Source: Opitutus sp. GAS368
GTDB lineage: Bacteria; Verrucomicrobiota; Verrucomicrobiia; Opitutales; UBA953
Assembly: GCA_945866215.1 (NCBI GenBank)
Contig: CAMBGQ010000002.1
Location: 28,413 to 92,412, forward strand
DNA length: 64,000 bases
Direction of reading: 5' to 3'
A program made the translations under genes and the position numbers. This document shows, one piece after another, positions 9,335-17,433 of this stretch (position 1 is its first letter; each line of letters opens with the position of its first letter). The notes below the pieces were generated by a model that worked only from the letters and a program-made list of their open reading frames with translations, did no database searches and had not been told where the DNA came from.

Positions 9335-10870
9335 ATGGCGATCGTCCTGGGTCTTGACCTGTCCACGCAGAGCGCAACAGCGCTCGTGCTGGATACGGCG
9401 AAAGGCACGACGGTCGCCCGCGCCCGTGCGGCGTTCGGCGCCGACTTCCCCGACCGCGGACATCCGGAAGGATTTATCCGCGGAGGGCAGGGGGGCGAAG
9501 TGCACGCCGATCCGCTCCTCTGGCTGGATGGTCTCGAGCTCGCGCTCGACCGCCTCGCCAAGCTGACCGATCTCTCGCAGGTCAACGCCGTCTCCGTCTC
9601 GGGTCAGCAGCACGGCAGCGTGTACCTTGCCGCCGGCTACGAAGCCGCGCTCGCCGATGGCAATCGTGCCACCTCGCTGTCCGCGAAGATCTCGCCGGTC
9701 CTCTCTCGTCACTCCTCGCCAATCTGGATGGATTCATCCACCTCGACCGAATGCGCCGAAATCGCCGCCGCCCTCGGCGGTGATCAGGCCGTCTGCGACC
9801 TCACCGGCTCCGTGGCCACGCAGCGCTTCACCGGCCCGCAAATCCGCCGCTTCGCCAAGCTCGACCCCGCCGCCTGGGCCAAGACCAAGCGTGTCCACCT
9901 GGTTTCTTCCTTCTTTGCTTCGGTGCTCGCCGGCAAGGATGCCGCTATCGACACCGGTGACGGTGCGGGCATGAACCTGATGGATATTCGCAAGGGTGAT
10001 TGGGCTCCGGCCGCGCTCGCCGCGACCGCGCCTGATCTCGCGGCCAAGCTTCCGCCCGTCCGCCCCGGTTCGACCGTCGCCGGCGGTATCTCCGCTTACT
10101 TCGTCGCGCGTCACGGTTTCTCGCCGAAGTGCCAAGTCGTCATCGGCACCGGCGATAATCCTTCGAGCCTGGTCGGCATGGGCGCTTCGAAGCCCGGCAA
10201 GGTCGTCATCAGCCTCGGTACGAGCGACACACTCTTCGCCGCGATTGAAGGTATCCGTACCGACTCCGCTGGACTCGGTCACGCGTTCGGTAATCCGATG
10301 GGCGGCAGCATGAGCCTCATCTGCGTCCGCAACGGCTCGCTTGCGCGCGAAGCGATCCGCCGCGAATGCGGTCACGCCGACTGGCCTACTTTCTCCGCCG
10401 CCGTCGACGCCACTACCGCCGCCGTTTCCGCCGTGCTCCCGATGGAGGAGCCCGAGATCACCCCGCGTCGTCCCGCCGGCCGTATCGCGCTCGGCCCCGC
10501 CGCCACTCAGGCGACGCTCCCGCGTGCCGCCGTCGAAGGTCAGGCCCTCAGCCTCCGTTATCATAGCCGCTGGGTCGGTACCGCGACCACGCAGCTGCTG
10601 CTGACCGGCGGCGCTTCCGAGAACCCTTCCGTGGCCAAGATCTTCGCCGACGTCTTCGGTGCCCCGGTGCTCCGTCTGGCTGTCTCCGACTCCGCTGCCT
10701 TGGGTGCCGCCCTGCGTGCCGCCGAGGGCGCCTGCGGGGCTAAGATGGCTGATCTGGAGCCTGTTTTCTGCGCCCCGGCCCCGGGTGTCGTCCAGCCGAA
10801 CCCGGCCCTCCGGGCGGCCTACGACAAGCTTGAGGCCGAACTGGGCCAATCGCTGTCGCGTAAGGCATAA
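9335..10870 (+). CDS. xylB: Xylulokinase (FGGY family)
   Basis: XylB phosphorylates D-xylulose to xylulose 5-phosphate, feeding the pentose phosphate pathway. The 511-residue protein has the FGGY N-terminal phosphate-binding signature VLGLDLSTQSATALVLD and the xylulokinase-type VSVSGQQHGSVYL, then GTGDNPSSLVGMG and VVISLGTSDTLF in the nucleotide-binding domain, and LLLTGGASENPSVAKI near the C-terminus. It starts four bases after xylA, so the two are almost certainly co-transcribed and perhaps translationally coupled. A short intercistronic hairpin lies between its stop and the next gene. Confidence 0.95.
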   Translation: MAIVLGLDLSTQSATALVLDTAKGTTVARARAAFGADFPDRGHPEGFIRGGQGGEVHADPLLWLDGLELALDRLAKLTDLSQVNAVSVSGQQHGSVYLAAGYEAALADGNRATSLSAKISPVLSRHSSPIWMDSSTSTECAEIAAALGGDQAVCDLTGSVATQRFTGPQIRRFAKLDPAAWAKTKRVHLVSSFFASVLAGKDAAIDTGDGAGMNLMDIRKGDWAPAALAATAPDLAAKLPPVRPGSTVAGGISAYFVARHGFSPKCQVVIGTGDNPSSLVGMGASKPGKVVISLGTSDTLFAAIEGIRTDSAGLGHAFGNPMGGSMSLICVRNGSLAREAIRRECGHADWPTFSAAVDATTAAVSAVLPMEEPEITPRRPAGRIALGPAATQATLPRAAVEGQALSLRYHSRWVGTATTQLLLTGGASENPSVAKIFADVFGAPVLRLAVSDSAALGAALRAAEGACGAKMADLEPVFCAPAPGVVQPNPALRAAYDKLEAELGQSLSRKA

Positions 10871-10890
10871 ATTGGCGTCTGTGAGCATTG

Positions 10891-10909
10891 CCCACTTGAA
10901 CAAAGTGGG
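10891..10909 (+). other. Intercistronic hairpin between xylB and the isomerase gene
   Basis: CCCACTT and AAGTGGG form a 7-bp stem with a five-base loop 21 bases after the xylB stop codon. No run of T follows, so it does not look like an intrinsic terminator. It could be an RNA-processing or stability element that sets different levels for xylAB and the genes downstream. Role is inference only. Confidence 0.4.
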
Positions 10910-10946
10910 GTGATTGGCTGACAGTGGGGACTCACCCCTACTCACC

Positions 10947-12008
10947 ATGTCACAGCGCCCTGTTACCCTCTTCACCGGCCAGTGGGCCGACCTTAAAATC
11001 GCCGAGCTTCTCCCCAAGGTCAAAGCCATGGGCTACGAAGGCGTCGAGCTCGCCTGCTGGGGCGACCACTTCGATGTCGTCCGTGCCGTCAACGAGCCGG
11101 GCTACGTCGAATCTATCTGGAAACTCCTCGCGCAGCACGACCTCGGCTGCTGGGCGATCTCCTCGCACCTCGTCGGCCAGGCTACCTGCGACAACATCGA
11201 CGAACGCCACCAGTGTATCCTGCCCGCGCACGTCTGGGGTGATGGTAACCCAGAAGGCGTCCGCCAGCGTGCTTGCGCCGAGATGGCCTTGACCGCCCAG
11301 GCCGCTCGCAAATTCTTCGACGCCGGCAAGTCGACTATGGCCAACAAGTCGAAGGGTTCCGGTAAGACCGTCGTCAACGGCTTCACGGGTTCTTCCATCT
11401 GGCACGCGATCTACGCCTTCCCGCCCACCAACCAGGCCTATCTGCAGAAGGGTTACGACGACTTCGCCAAGCGCTGGAAGCCCATCCTCGAGGTCTTCGA
11501 GAAGAACGACGTCTATTTCGGCCTCGAAGTGCACCCGACCGAAATCGCCTTCGACATCGCCTCCGCCCAGCGCGCGCTCGACGCCGTCGGTAACCACAAG
11601 CGTTTCGGCTTCAACTACGACCCGAGCCACCTCGGCTACCAGGGCGTCGACTACGTGAAGTTCATCCGCACCTTCGGCAAGCAGATCCACCACGCCCATA
11701 TGAAGGACGTCTGGTGGGGTCACGGCGATGGCACCGTCGGCGTGTTCGGTGGCCACACCGATTTCTGTGACCCTCGTCGCGCTTGGGATTTCCGTTCCGT
11801 CGGCCGCGGCGACATCAAGTTCGAGGACGTCATCGTCGCCCTCAATGACGTCGGTTACGCCGGCCCGCTCTCCGTCGAGTGGGAAGACGGCCGCATGGAT
11901 CGCTTCTTCGGCGCCGCCGAGTCGGCCGCGTACGTCAAGAAGCTCGACTTCCCGAGCAACAAGGTCGCGTTCGATGCGGCCTTCGACAAGTCCGCTCAGG
12001 GCAAGTAA
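10947..12008 (+). CDS. Sugar phosphate isomerase/epimerase (TIM barrel, AP-endonuclease 2 family)
   Basis: A 353-residue cytoplasmic protein of the xylose-isomerase-like TIM barrel family. Features are [16 protein letters not shown] in strand two, [15 protein letters not shown] and [17 protein letters not shown] with metal-binding Glu/Asp/His candidates, [12 protein letters not shown], and [14 protein letters not shown] near the C-terminus. These residues are expected to bind a divalent metal. The substrate is not determined. It lies in the same direction as xylAB and is followed by two Gfo/Idh/MocA oxidoreductases, a combination often seen in inositol or rare-sugar conversion. The ATG at 10947 is preferred over the TTG at 10914 because the conserved strand starts right after it. 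Confidence 0.85.
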   Translation: MSQRPVTLFTGQWADLKIAELLPKVKAMGYEGVELACWGDHFDVVRAVNEPGYVESIWKLLAQHDLGCWAISSHLVGQATCDNIDERHQCILPAHVWGDGNPEGVRQRACAEMALTAQAARKFFDAGKSTMANKSKGSGKTVVNGFTGSSIWHAIYAFPPTNQAYLQKGYDDFAKRWKPILEVFEKNDVYFGLEVHPTEIAFDIASAQRALDAVGNHKRFGFNYDPSHLGYQGVDYVKFIRTFGKQIHHAHMKDVWWGHGDGTVGVFGGHTDFCDPRRAWDFRSVGRGDIKFEDVIVALNDVGYAGPLSVEWEDGRMDRFFGAAESAAYVKKLDFPSNKVAFDAAFDKSAQGK

Positions 12009-12032
12009 TCACCTCTCAACCGAACACATCTC

Positions 12033-13115
12033 ATGGCAACCAAAGTAGGCGTCATTGGAGCAGGTGGTATGCTCCAGTACCACGCCGCTGGCTTCAAGCA
12101 GGCCGGCGCAGAAATCATCGCCGTCGCGGATCCCGCACCGGGCGCCGCCCAGAAGGCCGCCACGAAGTGGGGCATTCCGAATGCTTACGAGTCCGTCGAC
12201 GCCATGCTCGCGGCCCACAAGGACCTCGACGCCGTCAGCGTCATTGTCCCGAACAAGTTTCACGCCGCGCTCGCCATCCAGTGTCTTAACGCAGGTAAGC
12301 ACGTGTTCTGCGAGAAGCCCCCGGCGCTCAGCGCTCCCGAGGTCCTCGAGATCACCGCCGCTTCCAAGAAGTCGGGTAAGCACGTGATGTTCAATTTCAA
12401 CAACCGCGCCCGCCCTGAGTCGCAGGCGATGATCAAGTACGTCGAGCAAGGCCTGGTCGGTAAGATTAACTCCGCCCAGGCGAAGTGGATCCGTCGCACC
12501 GGCATCCCGGGCTTCGGCGGCTGGTTCACCACGAAGGAGCTCTCTGGCGGCGGTCCACTCATCGACCTGCTGCACATGGTCGACCTCGCGATGTATCTCA
12601 TGGGTTACCCTGAGCCGGCGCACGTGCTTGGCCAGACCTTCAACGACTTTATCGAAGACAAGTCCTTCAAGGGTCCGTGGGGCATTCCGGATCGCGTCGG
12701 GGGCGTCACCGACGTCGAGAACGCCGCGCACGGCTTCGTGACCTTCAAGACCGGCCAGGTGCTGACCCTGCAGGTCTCCTGGGCCGAGATGATCAAGCGC
12801 GAGGAAGTCTCCGTCGTCTTCCAGGGCACCAAGGCCGGCGGCAAGGTTGAGCGCCTCTTCGGCATCGACGGCCTCGACAACACCGCGATCGATACCTGCG
12901 AACTCTACGTCCAGGAAAACGGTAACAGCGTCAACCGCTCCATCGTCACGCCCGCATGCGAAGACATGGGCCGCATCGCTTCCGCCGCGAACTTTATCGA
13001 GGCCATCGAAGGCCGCGCGAAGCCGCTGAATACCCCTGAGCAGGCTTACCGCCTGATGCAGGTCATCGACGCCATCTACGCCTCGGCGAAGTCCGGCAAG
13101 CCCGTCTCCCTCTGA
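12033..13115 (+). CDS. Gfo/Idh/MocA-family oxidoreductase
   Basis: An NAD(P)-dependent sugar or cyclitol dehydrogenase candidate, 360 residues, cytoplasmic. The N-terminal Rossmann fold shows KVGVIGAGGMLQYH. The characteristic CEKPPAL motif (the Lys is the usual catalytic residue) is near residue 95. The segment GGGPLIDLLHMVDLAMYLMG fits the GG-x-x-x-D-x-G/H-x-x-D substrate-site pattern. It begins 24 bases after the epimerase gene and is followed after 11 bases by a second member of the same family. Substrate unknown; the company of xylAB suggests a pentose or related sugar. Confidence 0.88.
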   Translation: MATKVGVIGAGGMLQYHAAGFKQAGAEIIAVADPAPGAAQKAATKWGIPNAYESVDAMLAAHKDLDAVSVIVPNKFHAALAIQCLNAGKHVFCEKPPALSAPEVLEITAASKKSGKHVMFNFNNRARPESQAMIKYVEQGLVGKINSAQAKWIRRTGIPGFGGWFTTKELSGGGPLIDLLHMVDLAMYLMGYPEPAHVLGQTFNDFIEDKSFKGPWGIPDRVGGVTDVENAAHGFVTFKTGQVLTLQVSWAEMIKREEVSVVFQGTKAGGKVERLFGIDGLDNTAIDTCELYVQENGNSVNRSIVTPACEDMGRIASAANFIEAIEGRAKPLNTPEQAYRLMQVIDAIYASAKSGKPVSL

Positions 13116-13126
13116 TTACTACACCT

Positions 13127-14296
13127 ATGGCATCCCTTAATCGTAAACTCCGCATGGGCATGGTCGGCGGCGGTCGCGGCGCCTTCATCGGCGGCGTGCA
13201 TCGCATGGCCGCAGCCCTCGACGGCAAGATCGACCTCGTCGCTGGCGCGTTCTCCTCGGACCCCGAAAAGTCCCGCCTCTCCGGCCAGGATCTCTGCCTC
13301 GATCCCGCCCGCGTGTACGCTTCGTACGCCGAGATGGCTAAGGCCGAGGCCAAGCGCCCGCTCGGCGACCGCATCGACTTCGTGTCAATCGTCGCGCGTA
13401 ATGACCTGCACTACTCCGTGGCTAAGGCCTTCCTCGAAGCCGGTATCCATGTCATCTGCGAGAAGCCCCTCGCGTTTTCCCACGCTCAGGGCAAGAAGCT
13501 CCGCGCCATCGTCAAGAAGAGCGGCCTGATCTTTGCGCTGCTGCATAACTACACCGGCTACCCGATGGTCAAGGAAGCCCGCGATTTCGTGGCCGCCGGT
13601 AAGCTCGGCAAAATCAACAAGGTCCTGGTCGAATACCCGCAGGGCTACGCCATTGGCGCCCTGCAGTCCGGCCAAATCCAGAAGATCGCCAACTGGCGGA
13701 TGGACCCGAACTGCTCCGGCGTCTCGAACTGCGTTGGCGACATCGGCACGCACGCCGAAAACCTCGTCCATTACGTCACTGGCCTCGAGATCAAGGAAAT
13801 CGCCGCCGACCTCAGCACCTACATCCCCGGACGCCTGCTTGACGATGACGCCAACATGCTCGTCCGCTACAAAGGCGGCGCCAAGGGCGTCCTGCACGCC
13901 TCGCAGATCTCCACTGGCGACGAGAATAATCTCAACCTCCGCGTCTACGGCACCCTGGCTTCGCTCGAGTGGCATCAGGAGCATCCGAATGAGCTGATTG
14001 TGAAGTATCTCGACCAGCCCCGCCAAACGCATCGACGTGGCAACTCTTACAACGGCGCTGCCTGTAAGAAGTATAGCCGTACGCCTTTTGGCCACCCCGA
14101 AGCGTTCATCGAAGCGTTTGCGAATATCTATCGCGCTGCCGCGGAAGCCATCACCGACCGCCTCGAAGGCCGCAAGGCTCCAAAGGCTGGCTACGACTTC
14201 CCGTCGATCGATGACGGCGTCACCGGCATGGCCTTCATCGAGGCCGCGGTGAAGTCTTCCAAGGGCAACGCCCGCTGGACCAAGCTCGCCGACTAA
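13127..14296 (+). CDS. Gfo/Idh/MocA-family oxidoreductase, second copy
   Basis: A 389-residue paralogue of the preceding gene. It has RMGMVGGGRGAFIGGVHR as nucleotide-binding turn, CEKPLAFSHAQG as catalytic Lys motif near residue 115, and GVSNCVGDIGTHAENLVHYV as the substrate-site helix with Asp and His. This subgroup commonly sits beside TIM-barrel isomerases/epimerases in clusters that oxidise and re-reduce sugars. It is the last gene of the xylose cluster: a strong hairpin terminator follows 22 bases after the stop. Substrate not identifiable from sequence. Confidence 0.88.
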   Translation: MASLNRKLRMGMVGGGRGAFIGGVHRMAAALDGKIDLVAGAFSSDPEKSRLSGQDLCLDPARVYASYAEMAKAEAKRPLGDRIDFVSIVARNDLHYSVAKAFLEAGIHVICEKPLAFSHAQGKKLRAIVKKSGLIFALLHNYTGYPMVKEARDFVAAGKLGKINKVLVEYPQGYAIGALQSGQIQKIANWRMDPNCSGVSNCVGDIGTHAENLVHYVTGLEIKEIAADLSTYIPGRLLDDDANMLVRYKGGAKGVLHASQISTGDENNLNLRVYGTLASLEWHQEHPNELIVKYLDQPRQTHRRGNSYNGAACKKYSRTPFGHPEAFIEAFANIYRAAAEAITDRLEGRKAPKAGYDFPSIDDGVTGMAFIEAAVKSSKGNARWTKLAD

Positions 14297-14318
14297 GGCG
14301 TCCGCCGGTCCGTCACGA

Positions 14319-14346
14319 AGGCCCCGGAATCCGGGGCCTTTTTATT
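14319..14346 (+). terminator. Rho-independent terminator at the end of the xylose cluster
   Basis: AAGGCCCCG and CGGGGCCTT form a perfect stem around a short GAATC loop, followed by TTTTATTT. It overlaps the 3' end of tspO on the other strand, so it may work in both directions. Confidence 0.85.
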
Positions 14347-14845
14347 TATTCAACCACCAGATGCTCGCGTTGAGCACGGTGGCGAAGCTGACCCAGAGCA
14401 GGTGCGGAAGTTGGAGTAGGGCGGCGACGCGATGTTGCGGCCAGAGCTGGCGAATCCAGAGGATAAGCAGGATGAGGTAGCCGAGGATATCAATCAGCGC
14501 GAGGGCGGGCTGGTGCAGCCCGAAGAAGAGCTGCGACCAAAGGGCGTTCACCAGCACGATGATGAAGAACGTCCGCCGGGCCAGTCGGTCGCCCCAGGCG
14601 GCGTTGGCGGTTAAGGCCATGAGGACGTAGAGCGTCGACCAGACCGGGCCGAAGATCCAGCTGGGCGGGTTGAAGGAGGGCTTTGCCAGGCCGACATACC
14701 AACCCTTGATTTCGGGCAGCGTGGCGGCGGAGCCGACGGCGCCGATGGCCAGGCACAGGAAGAGCAGGCCGCAGAGGCGCCAGACCGGACGAGTGCTGGT
14801 CCTGTCCCGCCGTTCGCGGGCCAGGTCTTCGAGGCTGGGTTCCAT
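14342..14845 (-). CDS. tspO: TspO/MBR-family membrane protein
   Basis: TspO proteins are five-helix membrane proteins that bind porphyrins and are linked to tetrapyrrole turnover and stress. The 167-residue product has five hydrophobic segments and the family core WYVGLAKPSFNPPSWIFGPV, then STLYVLMALTANAAWG. The N-terminus carries about 20 charged residues before the first helix. It stands alone, convergent with the xylose cluster and divergent from the aminotransferase. The stop codon lies in the T-rich tail of the upstream terminator. Confidence 0.9.
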   Translation of the reverse strand: MEPSLEDLARERRDRTSTRPVWRLCGLLFLCLAIGAVGSAATLPEIKGWYVGLAKPSFNPPSWIFGPVWSTLYVLMALTANAAWGDRLARRTFFIIVLVNALWSQLFFGLHQPALALIDILGYLILLILWIRQLWPQHRVAALLQLPHLLWVSFATVLNASIWWLNK

Positions 14846-14874
14846 GGGGGCATTTTTATCGTCGATTCACGGCT

Positions 14875-14903
14875 GGCAAGCCCACGGACGGAGTCCGCTT
14901 GCC
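14875..14903 (+). other. Bulged hairpin in the 5' region of the aminotransferase gene
   Basis: GGCAAGC pairs with GCTTGCC, and an inner GGAC/GTCC stem closes a three-base loop. A four-base bulge separates the two stems on the left arm. It ends 38 bases before the ATG. No T-tract follows directly. It may be a leader structure of the aminotransferase mRNA; I do not match it to a known riboswitch class. Confidence 0.35.
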
Positions 14904-14941
14904 ATCCGCCCCGTTGCCCCTCTTTTTAAGGCCTTATCACT

Positions 14942-16186
14942 ATGTCCGACTCTTACATCCAGCAGCTTTTCGCCGAACGCATCGGCGGCGTCAATTACGG
15001 CAAGTCGACCGCCATCTATAAGTTCGAGAAGATTAAGCGCGCCAAGGCTGCCGCCAAGCAGGCCAAGCCGGGCGTCGCCCTGATCGACCTCGGCGTCGGC
15101 GAACCCGATGAGATGGCCTTCCCGATGGTCGTGAAGGCGCTGCAGACCGAAGCCGCTAAGCCTGAGAACCGCGGCTACTCAGACAACGGTGGCACGGACT
15201 TCAAACAGGCCGCCGCCCGCTACCTGCAGAACCTCTTCGGAGTGACCGTCGACCCGGAGACCGAAATCCTCCATTCGATTGGCTCGAAGGCCGCGCTATC
15301 CATCCTGCCGGGCTGCCTGATCAATCCCGGCGATTATGTCCTCATGACTACTCCGGGTTACCCGGTGTTCGGTACCCACGCTAAGTATTACGGAGGCCTC
15401 GTTCATAACCTGAAGCTGACCGCCGAAAACCATTTCCTCCCCGACCTGAAGTCGATCCCCGCCGACGTCCTGGCCAAGGCCAAGGTGCTGGTGCTCAACT
15501 TTCCGAATAACCCGACCGGCGCCTGCGCCACGCGCAAGTTCTACGAGGAGGTCGTTGCCTTCGCCAAGCAGCACAACCTCGTCGTGATCCAGGACGCCGC
15601 CTATGGCTCGCTGCACTTCGGTGCCGAGCAGCTGTCGATTCTACAGGTCCCGGGCGCGAAGGACGTCGCCCTCGAACTGCACACGCTCTCCAAGAGCCAC
15701 AACATGACCGGCTGGCGCATCGGCTTCGTCGCCGGCAATGCGTTGCTCGTCCGCGCCTACGGCGACGTGAAGGACAATTCCGACTCCGGCCAGTTCCTCG
15801 GCATCCAGAAGGCCGGCGCCGCCGGTCTCGACGATGTCTCCATCCCGAAGGCCATCTCCGCCAAGTATTCCCGCCGCATGGACAAGCTCGTCGGCGTGCT
15901 CGCCAAGCTCGGCTTCCAGGTGCGCAAGCCTGGTGCTGGTTTCTTCCTCTACATGCCCGCCCCGAAGTCGGCCACCGGCCCGTCCGGCTCGGTGAGCTTC
16001 GATTCCGGCGAAGCCTTCTCGCAGTGGATGATCACCGAGCACCTCATCTCCACCGTTCCGTGGGATGATTGCGGCGCATTCGTCCGCTTCTCCGTGACTT
16101 TCGTTTCCGACAAGGGCGAGGCCGGCGAAGGCGAAGTCATCGCTGAGGTCGAACGCCGCCTCTCGGCTTGGAAATTCAGCTTCTGA
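14942..16186 (+). CDS. dapL: LL-diaminopimelate aminotransferase-like class I aminotransferase
   Basis: DapL converts tetrahydrodipicolinate directly to LL-diaminopimelate using glutamate, a short route to lysine and peptidoglycan found in chlamydiae, verrucomicrobia and plants. The 414-residue protein has fold-type I PLP features: GVGEPDEMAFPMVVKAL, YSDNGGTDFKQAAARYL, LNFPNNPTGA, IQDAAYG and TLSKSHNMTGWRIGFVAG, where the Lys of SKS binds PLP and Arg of GWRIG binds the carboxylate. The IGGVNYGKSTAIYKFEKIK N-terminus resembles DapL proteins more than aspartate aminotransferases. No other lysine genes are nearby, so a different amino acid substrate is possible. Confidence 0.72.
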   Translation: MSDSYIQQLFAERIGGVNYGKSTAIYKFEKIKRAKAAAKQAKPGVALIDLGVGEPDEMAFPMVVKALQTEAAKPENRGYSDNGGTDFKQAAARYLQNLFGVTVDPETEILHSIGSKAALSILPGCLINPGDYVLMTTPGYPVFGTHAKYYGGLVHNLKLTAENHFLPDLKSIPADVLAKAKVLVLNFPNNPTGACATRKFYEEVVAFAKQHNLVVIQDAAYGSLHFGAEQLSILQVPGAKDVALELHTLSKSHNMTGWRIGFVAGNALLVRAYGDVKDNSDSGQFLGIQKAGAAGLDDVSIPKAISAKYSRRMDKLVGVLAKLGFQVRKPGAGFFLYMPAPKSATGPSGSVSFDSGEAFSQWMITEHLISTVPWDDCGAFVRFSVTFVSDKGEAGEGEVIAEVERRLSAWKFSF

Positions 16187-16262
16187 GGGCTTTTTTAAGT
16201 TCCCTCGCCTTGTCGGATTGACAGGGCAGGGGGGCTTTGTCCTTCTGAATGTCCAGTTAATT

Positions 16263-16338
16263 GGCCTGATAGCTCAGTTGGTAGAGCAGACGCCTGAAGA
16301 GCGTCGTGTCGTTGGTTCGATTCCGACTCAGGCCACCA
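16263..16338 (+). tRNA. tRNA-Phe (GAA)
   Basis: A complete 76-base cloverleaf. The acceptor stem GGCCTGA pairs with TCAGGCC. The D-arm has AGCTCAGTTGGTAGAGC, the anticodon stem GACGC/GCGTC encloses CTGAAGA with anticodon GAA, and the T-arm contains GGTTCGATTCC. The 3' CCA is encoded. A TTGACA box lies at 16218-16223, in the right range for a promoter, but no clear -10 box goes with it. Confidence 0.97.
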
Positions 16339-16345
16339 TTTAACG

Positions 16346-16383
16346 CCAGCCCATCTGATTTAACCCAGGTGGGCTGGTCCTTT
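16346..16383 (+). terminator. Weak terminator-like hairpin after tRNA-Phe
   Basis: CCAGCCCA pairs with TGGGCTGG across a 16-base loop, followed by TCCTTTGG. The tail is poor in T, so the call is tentative. Confidence 0.4.
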
Positions 16384-16390
16384 GGAGGCC

Positions 16391-17161
16391 TCAGCGACCG
16401 AAGATCAGGCGCCAGATCGAGAACTCCTTACCTCGGTCGATCGGTTCGGTCGGCGGCGTCTCCCAGCCGTTGGTCAGCAGGGTCAGGCGGCGGGTTTCCT
16501 CGCGGTTACGGTCTTGCCGCGTGGTCTTTTCGACCCACTCCGCGCGCACGACGCCGAAGGGGGTCGCGTCGGAGCGCCAGACGGTACCCTTGAAATCGAT
16601 GGTCTGTTTGGCGACGACCGGGGGATCAGTCACGGTGCTCGCCAGCATCTTGAGGCGTTCGCTGACGAAGGATTTCCCGGCGGCCTCGACCGTCTCCGTG
16701 GCCGGCGAATCGGCGGTGAGTTCGCTGGCGTAGGTCAGGTTCGCCCACTTGGAGACCCACGCGATGTCCTCGCGGGTCATGTGGTAGGTGCCCTTGACGG
16801 GGTTAGCGAAGACGATTTCCGCGGAATTTTCGATCAGCCGGCTGGCGAGGGCACGGTCCATGTCGTTTCTTACCAGTAGTCGAAGCGCCGCGCGCTCGCG
16901 CGAGCCCAGCCAGCCGACCGGCTCGACCGTGAGCCAGACATAGGCCTTGCCGTCGATGTCCATACCGGAGCGAACCGAGAGGCTCAGTTCGGATTTCGAG
17001 ACGACCTTACCTTCCCGGATCGTCTCGTACTGGTAGCGCGCCCAGGTACCCGGTTTTGGTAATTTTTCTGCGAAAATCTGCCACTGGGCAGGCGAAGAAA
17101 TCGCTCCCGCCAGCAGGAGGAGGAGAACAACGAGGCGGCGCATGGGCTGATTAATGGGCAT
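16391..17161 (-). CDS. Exported protein of unknown function
   Basis: A 256-residue protein with a signal peptide (MRRLVVLLLLLAGAISSPAQ, cleavage near AQW). The mature part is a soluble, beta-rich sequence with no membrane segment and no lipobox Cys. Phrases such as PGTWARYQYETIREGKVVSKSE and TPFGVVRAEWV suggest a DUF3108-like or lipoprotein-like beta fold that modifies or measures a bound substrate, but I do not recognise the family with confidence. AAAAGG lies seven bases before the ATG at 17161 and supports that start; the ATG at 17143 is an alternative. It converges on tRNA-Phe and diverges from the cimA leader. Confidence 0.75.
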   Translation of the reverse strand: MPINQPMRRLVVLLLLLAGAISSPAQWQIFAEKLPKPGTWARYQYETIREGKVVSKSELSLSVRSGMDIDGKAYVWLTVEPVGWLGSRERAALRLLVRNDMDRALASRLIENSAEIVFANPVKGTYHMTREDIAWVSKWANLTYASELTADSPATETVEAAGKSFVSERLKMLASTVTDPPVVAKQTIDFKGTVWRSDATPFGVVRAEWVEKTTRQDRNREETRRLTLLTNGWETPPTEPIDRGKEFSIWRLIFGR

Positions 17162-17250
17162 TTATTGGCCTTTTGGCGAGCATCGACCCGCTGCAGGCTC
17201 CTTTGCCTTTGACTCTGCAAGTCTCCGCCTTTGAAGTCAGGGTCTTCGTC

Positions 17251-17340
17251 ATGGAATCCCTGGCCCAGTCTTCGACCTCCCTCCGCTCCGCGGCCGGTCG
17301 TGCCATCATTCCGGCGATCGTTACCATCATCGGGCTCTAA
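17251..17340 (+). CDS. Putative 29-residue Ile/Val-rich leader peptide of cimA
   Basis: A short frame, too small for the ORF track, begins ATGGAATCC and ends TAA 93 bases before the cimA ATG. Its last 12 residues read AIIPAIVTIIGL: five Ile, one Val and one Leu. Citramalate synthase makes the precursor of isoleucine, and leader peptides rich in the end-product amino acid are the hallmark of ribosome-mediated attenuation (ilv and leu operons). Directly after the stop come three mutually pairable segments. Sequence composition, position and gene context agree. Expression of the peptide is not shown. Confidence 0.6.
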   Translation: MESLAQSSTSLRSAAGRAIIPAIVTIIGL

Positions 17341-17350
17341 GCCCGCTGAA

Positions 17351-17396
17351 CGGAACGCCCGACGGGCGACTCCCCGTTCCGCGGCGCCCGGAACGG
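17351..17396 (+). promoter_or_regulatory. Alternative-hairpin attenuator candidate upstream of cimA
   Basis: Three short segments can pair in two exclusive ways. Segment 1 is CGGAACG (17351-17357), segment 2 is CCGTTCCG (17374-17381) and segment 3 is CGGAACGG (17389-17396). Pairing 1:2 also encloses a small GCCC/GGGC stem; pairing 2:3 gives an 8-bp stem with a seven-base loop. Segment 1 starts 10 bases after the leader stop, so a ribosome stalled on the Ile codons would cover or approach it and favour 2:3. No T-tract follows 2:3, so the output could be Rho-dependent or translational rather than intrinsic termination. Confidence 0.5.
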
Positions 17397-17433
17397 CCCC
17401 CTCCCTTTACACCTCTTTCCCACCCACACCACC

